This document shows positions 56,701 to 64,000 of a DNA stretch of 64,000 nucleotides, piece after piece. The notes beneath the pieces are model-generated. The model was not told the DNA's origin. It saw nothing but the letters and a program-made list of their open reading frames with translations, and made no database searches. Within the stretch, counting starts at the first letter, position 1. Each line of letters starts with the position of its first letter. Source of the DNA: Rotaria macrura (Eukaryota > Rotifera > Eurotatoria > Philodinida > Philodinidae). The DNA is taken from assembly GCA_900239685.1 (NCBI GenBank), contig OENT01000056.1, forward strand, positions 111,636 through 175,635, written 5' to 3'. The translations under genes and the position numbers were made by a program.

Positions 56701-58887
56701 AGGTTTTAGTGGATAGTGAATTATTTGGTGAGACACGTACACTTGATTTGTAATAGGTGAGCACTGACACAAGAAATAGTTCTAAATGTTGTGAATGATT
56801 TTCTCCTTCGAAAATGAATATTGGCAAAGAATCTGGTCCGAAAACAAGTATAGTCGGCCGAATTTGACAACCGACATGTTTCCACACGTGTAAACCATTA
56901 TCATTAACAACTGTAAATGGAATCGATTGTTCATCAATAGCATGTCGAACGCTAGTTTTATTTTTTTCATGTTCATATTTCGGAGAATGTACACCAATCA
57001 ATGTGACCTTTAAAGATAATAATAGGAAAAGATATTTTAGGAAGAAAAAGAAAAACTAGGATACTCTAAAAGTATTCATATCTTTCCGATGAATCAGATA
57101 TGATAATGCATCAAATACCAGCTGATTCTATTAATAAGATTCAATTTGCGAATAACTATAATTCAACAGTTTATTCTTTTCAATAATAGAATAGATGATA
57201 AAATGTTAGGATGCATGAAAATTAAAACATTTACCTACTCATCTTCGTTGATGTCATATAACTCTTGTCTAAGTATCACCAATCTTATCGGGAAAAAAAT
57301 GCTCCATCTTTTTTAGTTCTATAGTTCAAAAAAAAAAAACTTCGATGTTTATTCTTGATCGGCTATTTTTCTCAACTAAGTGCAATTGGTAATTTGACCA
57401 TCAAAATGATATCGATAGCTAAACGTCTATTATTTATTTATTACACCAAATAAATAAAATGACTCGAATATGAACAGTTGTTAAATGAGTTACAAATGAA
57501 GTATAAGTTAACATTTTTTATGTTGATGCTTGAATGACTTTGGCAAATCTATTTATTTTTTGAGCAACAATTACAGATTTTTATGTGAGTAATTTATGAA
57601 AAATCTAGTGTTTAGAGATATTCACAAATACAGTGAAATCCTGAGAACATTCTTTGAGTACGTCATTATTGTTTTTTAATGTTCTCGATAGTAGAAAGAT
57701 ACGACTTGCCGTCCTCGGTTGCTATGGAAACAGAAACCTAATGGCTATTAGCGCTTTTAACCTTCATAGTTCTAAAGAAAACATACTGTGTTGACTCTAA
57801 TACGCAATTATATTTGCCACAGCCTAATGACTTAAGAGGCACACTAAACATGGAGTGCAACATTACTTGTTGGGAATCAACAATAGTTGTTAATATACAA
57901 AGAAGCTAGTTAATTATGGTTGCTTGTGCATAGTCAATTTGTTAGCGGCATACCATCAGTAAGAGCGTATCTCATAGGTGCAAAAATAACACAATCTATA
58001 TTCTATTCTAAGTTGACAATATGTTAACTAGACGATTATTCATGCTTTAGCTTTAGTTACATAAAATTTATGTTGACAAACATTGACGTATATTGATTAT
58101 GAATGTATTTTCTCGTCTTTTTATTCTTCATGGTGTTACGTTTTCTAGAGACTGTCTTCCATATGTTCATAGTAAACGCGTGTAGAAATTTCAATGAAGA
58201 TGAATAACTTGACATTTTATCAATAGTTAAAAAACTGTCAAACAAATCGAACCAGTTATTTGACGAAAAGCATCATACATAAGAACCAGTGTTAGTCGAA
58301 GAGCACGATATCTTCTGCTTCATTTTACAATAAATGAAAAGCCCCTTTTTACTTTTACATCAAGTCAAAGATCTATTCAATTTCAACGTCAGTTATTAGC
58401 AACATGTATGAAAATATGGAAGATTGTGTGAAATGTGAATTCTACGTATACATATATATATATATATAATGCAATGGTATTTGAAATAACTTACACCTTC
58501 AGTAGAATATCGTTTATGAATACCCATCAATTTTTGTGTCGTATGAGAACATTGAATATCAGAAAATGTCCAAAAATAAACTACGACAATTTGTTCATAA
58601 AGCGAATCTTTTAATTGTATTCCTGAGTTTGTTGTTAGAACCTGTAGAGCTAAATAATAATGTCTTTTTTATAAGTATTAGATTGTTTTTGTTCTCTTAC
58701 AAAGAATTTTCTCATAAATTTCTCTTGCATATTTTCTTAAATCATCTCCATCTGTGCGTTCATGAATTTTATTCATGTAAACATCATTTAATTCATCGAA
58801 TTTCGTTGAATCTTTTGCAATGCCAGATAGAAGATCAAATGTTAAATCCCGAAATAAATCTGTATTGAAATCAGTAACGTTCATCAT
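53732..58887 (-). CDS. NHLRC2: NHLRC2-like thioredoxin/NHL-repeat protein
   Basis: Matches the layout of NHL-repeat-containing protein 2: a helical N-terminus, a thioredoxin-like domain, NHL beta-propeller repeats and a C-terminal beta domain. Exons: 58887-58701, 58649-58495, 57007-56671, 56602-56481, 56434-56300, 56236-56104, 55424-55334, 55263-55032, 54975-54649, 54156-54021, 53949-53732; phases join cleanly and give about 690 codons. A possible extra short exon near 54325-54362 could not be fitted. Thioredoxin part: VYFWTFSDIQC, then IGVHSPKY and VVNDNG with IRPTILVFGP. NHL signatures: FDAPHGLVEFNNCIYIADTN, SPRGICNG...LFIADSN, LQYPVGIAF...LYITDTFNNKLK, FNEPYGLAIF. The CCINC-type motif common in this family is replaced by FSDIQC, so one redox cysteine is missing. 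Known members are cytosolic and linked to phagocytosis and cytoskeletal regulation; the enzymatic role is unsettled. The second intron is about 1.5 kb. Start at 58887 or Met 58884. Confidence 0.88.
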
Positions 58888-59109
58888 CTAAAAAATATAC
58901 ATGCAAAAATATAGACTAATTTGTTGTTTTTCTATTTTTGTATTTTTAGAACAAAGAAATCTTGCTTTATTTCTAATGATAAAAAAAGAGTTATAAAAAG
59001 AAGAGAAAAATTATTTATTGTTCTGTGTTTGCATATCTGAATATAAAAAATAAGAAAGATAAACATGAGGAATACTAGAAGAAGTATTAGTATTCATGTT
59101 GGCTTTTAT

Positions 59110-59559
59110 TTAAACAATATCATCTTGATCATTTGTTGGTAGATGTCTATGACGATTTGGTGAACATCGAAAAATATAACAATAATGCTCAATTAGGTAA
59201 TAACAACCAGGAATAAAACAGAGTAAACCACATACAAATATAATCACTGGAGATATTTGACTGTGCGTAAACAAATACGAAACAATAACATAGATTAATA
59301 AACCAAGACCGAGTGTAAATAAGCAGAAAGCAAACAGAGTTTCAGATTGTTCAGGTTTGAGACATGGTACTCTCGGAGATTTATAATGATTCTCTATGGT
59401 AGAATCAGATTCATTATTATGCACCGGTATCGAATCAGTAACTGTCGTTGGTGGTAATACCTCGATATCATTCGATTGAGACAATGAACCATACGTGTTT
59501 AGAGTTGAAATATTACTCGATGGTAACGATGCATGAGAAGAAGGCACTACTGTAACCAT
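59110..59559 (-). CDS. Two-helix membrane protein, TMEM134/TMEM230-like (DUF872)
   Basis: 149 codons in one exon. About 70 polar Ser/Thr/Asn-rich residues precede two hydrophobic segments at roughly 75-96 and 102-122. The second ends in CFIPGCYYLIEHYCYIFR, reminiscent of the FxPGxYxL pattern of the TMEM134/TMEM230 (DUF872) family, and the tail finishes DQDDIV. Those relatives are small endomembrane or vesicle proteins. It sits in tandem 138 bp downstream of TMEM107 on the same strand. An AG just before the ATG leaves room for an upstream non-coding or coding exon. Family assignment is from pattern memory and moderate. Confidence 0.6.
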   Translation of the reverse strand: MVTVVPSSHASLPSSNISTLNTYGSLSQSNDIEVLPPTTVTDSIPVHNNESDSTIENHYKSPRVPCLKPEQSETLFAFCLFTLGLGLLIYVIVSYLFTHSQISPVIIFVCGLLCFIPGCYYLIEHYCYIFRCSPNRHRHLPTNDQDDIV

Positions 59560-59697
59560 TCTCTAAAAGTTAGACATACGGAAACATCTATATGTTAATA
59601 GAATAAAACATTCTAATTGCATTCAATATTTGTATTAAATGGACGCAACTACAAAGAATCAATCACGCGAAAACAAAAAAAGAAAGGTCGAAGTTAA

Positions 59698-60329
59698 TCA
59701 CAGTTTCTTGTTGAATGCAAACAGCTCGAGCCAACTCATCAATTCAAATAGCAATGGAAACAATGTACAAAAAAATAATAAATAAGGTGAACCAGTACAA
59801 ATACTGATATCCGACATAAAATATGCGCTTAACAAGACACATGCCGCCGAGTGTAGTAAAATTGCTAAAAAGATGGAGAACAATATGAATGATCAAATCA
59901 TATTAATAACAGCTGTCTTACAGAAACAAATAGCATAATGTCGGAAGATTGATAAACCCGATAGACATAAGACAGCTTCAATAACTACCAAACCAAGTGA
60001 TGTACCCGTCCAAGCATCCGACCTTATTTTTCAATCTCATAAAAACGATTGAAATTTTTCCGTGATTCAACTTACCAAATATATCCAGATGATGCACTAG
60101 CATAATCATTTGCACCACAATTACTAACAAGATCATCCTAACGAAAACAAATGTACGTCAAGGAGATACACTTTCTTTTTCTCTTATCATTCTCTATCCG
60201 ATTACTTACGCGGTACACAAAAATAAGTATCAAAAGAATGAAATGTAGAAATAAAGGTACGAAACGAGTTGTATATAATTGTTGAAAACTAGGTGATTCC
60301 ACCAAACGGCTGCCATGGTTCTGCAACAT
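59698..60329 (-). CDS. TMEM107: TMEM107, ciliary transition-zone membrane protein
   Basis: Four exons, 60329-60210, 60137-60076, 60022-59922 and 59864-59698, joined by three introns of 50-72 bp with matching phases (0, 2, 1), give 149 residues; vertebrate TMEM107 is about 140. Four membrane helices: FVPLFLHFILLILIFVY, GTSLGLVVIEAVLCLSGLSI, ILLHSAACVLLSAYFM and YLLFFCTLFPLLFELMSW. The ILLHSAACVLLS helix and the ending LELFAFNKKL strongly resemble TMEM107. In animals the protein belongs to the MKS module at the base of cilia, which controls ciliary membrane content; the gene is expected in a ciliated animal. It starts 375 bp from the divergent PHF10-like gene. Confidence 0.88.
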
Positions 60330-60704
60330 CGTTTTTGCTTCAACTACTCAATAAAAGTATAGATTAATCAACTTTTTGGCGTTCGTCGCAACTAATACGA
60401 TAACTCTACAATCAATGTTTTACAAACGAAATATTTGTAGCGCCCTCTACCTATTTTGTTTTACAATAAAAAATTTTAAAATTAAAAGAAAATAACAATC
60501 AAAACTATCAACGAATAATTTTCATTTCATATTGAAAATTAAAAGTTGTCTTTTCCAATACATATATCTCACACATTCATTTTATCTTTATTAAGGTTCA
60601 AATATGTTCGAAATGGCAACACAACAGTATCTCGTTTTTATTGAAGGGCAAAAAGAAAACACGCTTCTTTTTTCAAACTTCAGATTTAATTGATAAATAG
60701 TTCA
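60330..60704. promoter_or_regulatory. Shared divergent promoter region TMEM107 / PHF10
   Basis: The only space between two start codons on opposite strands. AT-rich, with no clear TATA box; TTTCAAACTTCAG near 60672-60684 could be an acceptor of a 5' untranslated intron of the right-hand gene. Bidirectional promoter use is inferred from geometry only. Confidence 0.4.
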
Positions 60705-63329
60705 ATGCATTCATCGACATCATCCGATCTTGCTATACTTCCGTCAATTGATAATCATATTAATTATAATCATACAGAATCAATAACTAAATCTCTTAAA
60801 CGTAGTCGATCACCGAGTTTGACTAGAGATGATACGAACGAAAGTAATCATTCAACTACAACAACAGATACACCATCGAAAAAAAGTCGAAAGAAACGAG
60901 CAACAACTGATATCGATCAAAGTTTAGGGTTAGTTGTTTCGATTCATTATTTATAGAAAAGCAAGAAGAAAAAAACAATTTTAATATATTTAGACGACAT
61001 TTATCCGCTGATAAATTACATGTGTACAGATGGCCAACAGGTGAACCACATGCTGATTTACATGTCTTACAAGAACAAATATGTGATTATCTGTCATTAA
61101 AATCATTTAAACGAAAATATCCAGGTTCAGCATTAAATTTTATAAGAAAATAACATACTTTTTTGTTCTCATTAATAGATATTTATCGACGCATCGTTGA
61201 TTTACATGAACGAGAATATTTAAAATCTCAAAATGTTGTTACAGAAACACAATGTGATCTTGGCTTAACTGCGCTTAAGCTCGATGAAGTTTTAGAGCTG
61301 ATGTCAACTGATTATCCTGAAAAATGTCATGTAAGAGATAAGAAATGTCAACGATTGATTCATATTTATCTTCTTCGATAAAGCACTTTATACATATATA
61401 AATATAGTCGAATGAAAGTAGTTACAAGTGAATAATTATCATCCGAAACGAACTCAACGTTATAAGCTAAACGGGGAGCAAAAAAAACAAAAAGTTCTTA
61501 GAGATTGTCTTCGGTGATTTTTGCTCATCTATGATGTAATCATGAGATGTTTCTAGACTGAAAAAGTTGTTTTACATTCTATTGACCGTAAAGCTTTAGG
61601 CAGTGTATCAAAAGTTTTCTGCATAGGCAAAACGTTTGACGATCAGAAATAGAAACCAATGCTTGAAGACACTTCAGTCAAATATTGTTATTGATTTTCA
61701 AACATATCAACTAGAAACTATCGAAAATTTTATTCATATGGCTAGCATGATCAATAAATTCACAGTGTTATTTTAAGTCGAAATCAAAGAATACAAGCTA
61801 TTGGCCATTTTTATAACATAATTAGATATAATTCACGTTCGGTGAATATCTAACAGCGTAAACTGTTAACTTCCTGTAGGAGGAATAGTACTCAACGTGA
61901 TCATTCAATGAGCATTGCATCGGTTTTTAATTTCAGCTAAATTACATTCTAGACGTAAAAGTCATTTTTCTTATGCTTTAAAATGCTAATAGAAATAAAT
62001 TCTATTAAATGTCTCGTTGATCAATACCTTTCCAAGATGTTATGATGCTTCCTATATTTCATTTCTGAAGATAGGCAGGATGTTTCGAGTGTCATAAGCA
62101 TGCGCTGCTGTCACTCTAGTTGTAGATTAGATCTTGATCGACAGTTTATGTGAAGAAAGTTCAAAAGCCCTAACATTATTCCATTTAATTTCAATTAGAA
62201 TTAAATAGTATGCTTGATTTGGTATTACTATCATTCCATGTCATACATAGGATACGTTTATTAGTCTTTTCTATACACTTGGCTAGACGATCTACGAAGA
62301 TGAAAAGTAAGGCACATAGCATTTGAAATTGGCACAGATATCTTAGAATCATATTTTTCAAGACTGCAATGGCTCTCCTTTGTAGTATTAAATGTAATGT
62401 TGTTCTTTTTATTTTTTCAAAAGTCAAGATTACATTTGAGGGAAAGATTTTTGGTCATAGTGTGCAATAAGATGTGATTGATATTCTGTCATCGATTTCA
62501 TCGAACAGAGCAGAAATAAAGAGAAAATACTTTTAAAATCGAAGAAAGAAATGTATAATTTCTCCAAGATTATCATCCGGACAACCTTAAGTATTTAGGA
62601 AGTCATATGCATTTCTAGATGCTTTATAACAATGCACAGGATATTTTCTTTATAAGATTACGTAATCAAGCATATTATTTAATTCTGTGTATATCTCATA
62701 ATAAAATAATATTCTCGTATTTTAGCAATTTAATCATGTATGGCAACAGAAACGTCGTACACTTATTGCAACCCATAAGAATGGTACTTTGCCATCAATT
62801 TTATCTCTATCAAATTTAAATCATTCAACAACAAATACTCAAGTAGTTAATTCATGTGAAAATGCAGATAAAAGTCGAGCGTCTGTATGTATTATTCTTG
62901 TTTCATTGTATCTATTGAAATCATTCGTTCTATTTCATTTTATTTTTAAAAGAAATTGCGACAAGATATAATACGTTCGACAGTTGATTTCAATACGCAA
63001 TTACAACGTGAACGACTTCAAGACCGTAAAGCTTGTTTTGATCTTCAAACTATGGTTTGTGCAATTTTTTTTTTATTGCAATTCATTCCTTGACTATGTG
63101 CCTTGAAACTATGTTTTAGCAAATACATTATCCTGCAAATAGACAACTTCGCTTACCATCGCATTTAACAAAAATTGGTTCTTATCCATTAGCACTTTTA
63201 CCTGGACAATATCAAGATTCTTATAAAACATACGGATCCGATGATTTAAAATATATGCCTATTAATACAGCACTATACTATTATCCTAAGCCACTTTCAC
63301 TAGTTCATACCGAACGATTTTCACAACAG
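60705..63329 (+). CDS. PHF10: PHF10/SAYP-like SWI/SNF (PBAF) subunit, 5' part
   Basis: Exons 60705-60928, 60994-61124, 61179-61330, 62726-62884, 62953-63054 and 63120-63329 join in frame. An N-terminal basic/Ser-rich stretch (KKSRKKR near residue 65) is followed by the SAY region: VYRWPTGEPHADLHVLQEQ, SFKRKYP, VVTETQCDLGLTALKLDEV, STVDFNTQLQRERL, RKACFDLQT, then SYPLALLPGQYQ and MPINTALYYYP. These follow PHF10/BAF45a and insect SAYP in order. That subunit belongs to PBAF chromatin remodellers. Vertebrate forms end in two PHD fingers; none lies before the window end, so the gene either continues past 64000 or ends early. If the intron at 63330 (GTAAAA) is not used, the frame closes about 16 codons later. 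Start is the first ATG (60705). Intron 3 is 1.4 kb, the others 50-70 bp. Confidence 0.87.
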
Positions 63330-64000
63330 GTAAAATATGATGCTGTCTTCTTTGTCTTTTGTCAACATACAAGTTAAACAAGATTATCTTGCTTACATCT
63401 ATAACAAAAAAACGTGATTAGATAACAATGAGAAAATATTTTTTTTTATCAATCTTAAGCGTCATGTAAGATTTAGACGGCATGTATTATTATAGTAAAA
63501 CTGTCTATAATGTGATCGAATTAATAATCATGATTTTGTGTTAGAATTCAGGCCGCACAGCAATACTACTTTCGTGATTTTTCAAGATTTATCTCCGTAG
63601 GACTGCATACAAGCCATGTTGACGTGTTATTTTGTCATATTTAACGTTTCTTAAAAATTTGATGGAAATATTTTGTTGAATATTAACGTATAAAAAGAAA
63701 AGGAATTGATTTTTGAAAGTAGCTCTTTTATCATTAGTAATTAATTCGACGATATCTATAACATACAACTCATTATTCATTTATATCTATAGCATGGTTG
63801 TTTTACATGTGCGAAGAGGGACGGAAGCGTGATTTAGGGAAATGATTTGAATACCGAAAAAATGGTTATAAAACCTTTAAAACAGCGAGAATAGGGATTT
63901 TTCTGATAAAACTGTGATTTCGGCTAGAACTAAATGAGCTTCGAATATTCAAGGATATTTCTTTCCCAACGGCACGTGCCTGAGGAAAAGAAAACATATA
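63330..64000. other. Downstream or intronic sequence, no exon recognised
   Basis: Begins with a donor-like GTAAAATATG. No PHD-finger cysteine/histidine pattern is visible on the plus strand up to the window edge, so this is either a long intron or 3' flank of the PHF10-like gene. Confidence 0.45.

Noticed and set aside
58536..58868. 110-codon plus-strand frame
   Set aside because: Antisense to the first two NHLRC2-like exons, which have matching splice phases and homology.

Overview
This window looks like nuclear DNA from a small animal. The genes with clear homology are metazoan or eukaryotic: separase, an NHLRC2-like thioredoxin/NHL protein, the ciliary protein TMEM107, and a PHF10/SAYP-type chromatin subunit. 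They are split by many GT-AG introns, most of about 50-60 bp with a few of 1-2 kb, in AT-rich DNA. Compact genes, very short introns, ciliary genes and a heavy load of small inverted-repeat elements fit a bdelloid rotifer (Rotaria/Adineta type) best. That assignment is an inference; nothing in the window proves it.

Layout. 1-9.9 kb is gene-poor and packed with repeats: a truncated vWA fragment beside an ACTTTAA repeat, several foldback elements, a 32-bp minisatellite and a 1.16-kb foldback at 7.9-9.1 kb. 9.9-10.8 kb holds one intronless multi-pass membrane protein of unknown function. 11-18.4 kb is mostly non-coding, with a TTAA-flanked element, a TA-flanked CCCAGG element, and a decayed coding-like stretch carrying a hAT-type MITE. 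18.5-29.4 kb is one large minus-strand separase gene of about 16 exons, with a MITE in one intron. 29.8-30.6 kb is a deleted pogo/Tigger-type transposon. 30.6-42.4 kb is again non-coding and full of foldback elements.

42.4-45.95 kb is the most unusual gene: one uninterrupted 1175-codon plus-strand frame with a disordered N-terminus, a middle region, a vWA domain with a MIDAS-like motif, and a C-terminal ubiquitin-conjugating (E2) domain that keeps its active cysteine. 47-48.3 kb carries two more CCCAGG foldbacks. 49.7-50.1 kb is a single-exon C2-domain protein. 50.1-53.7 kb shows nothing coding.

53.7-64 kb is a dense gene block: NHLRC2-like (minus), a DUF872/TMEM134-like membrane protein (minus), TMEM107 (minus) and PHF10/SAYP-like (plus, probably continuing past the window edge). 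TMEM107 and PHF10 are divergent across a gap of about 375 bp. The genes do not form one pathway: separase acts at anaphase, TMEM107 at the ciliary transition zone, and PHF10 in SWI/SNF (PBAF) chromatin remodelling.

The dominant novelty is the set of foldback elements. At least six copies share CC(C/A)AGG ends, four of them with TA on both sides, but their hairpin interiors are built from entirely different short words.
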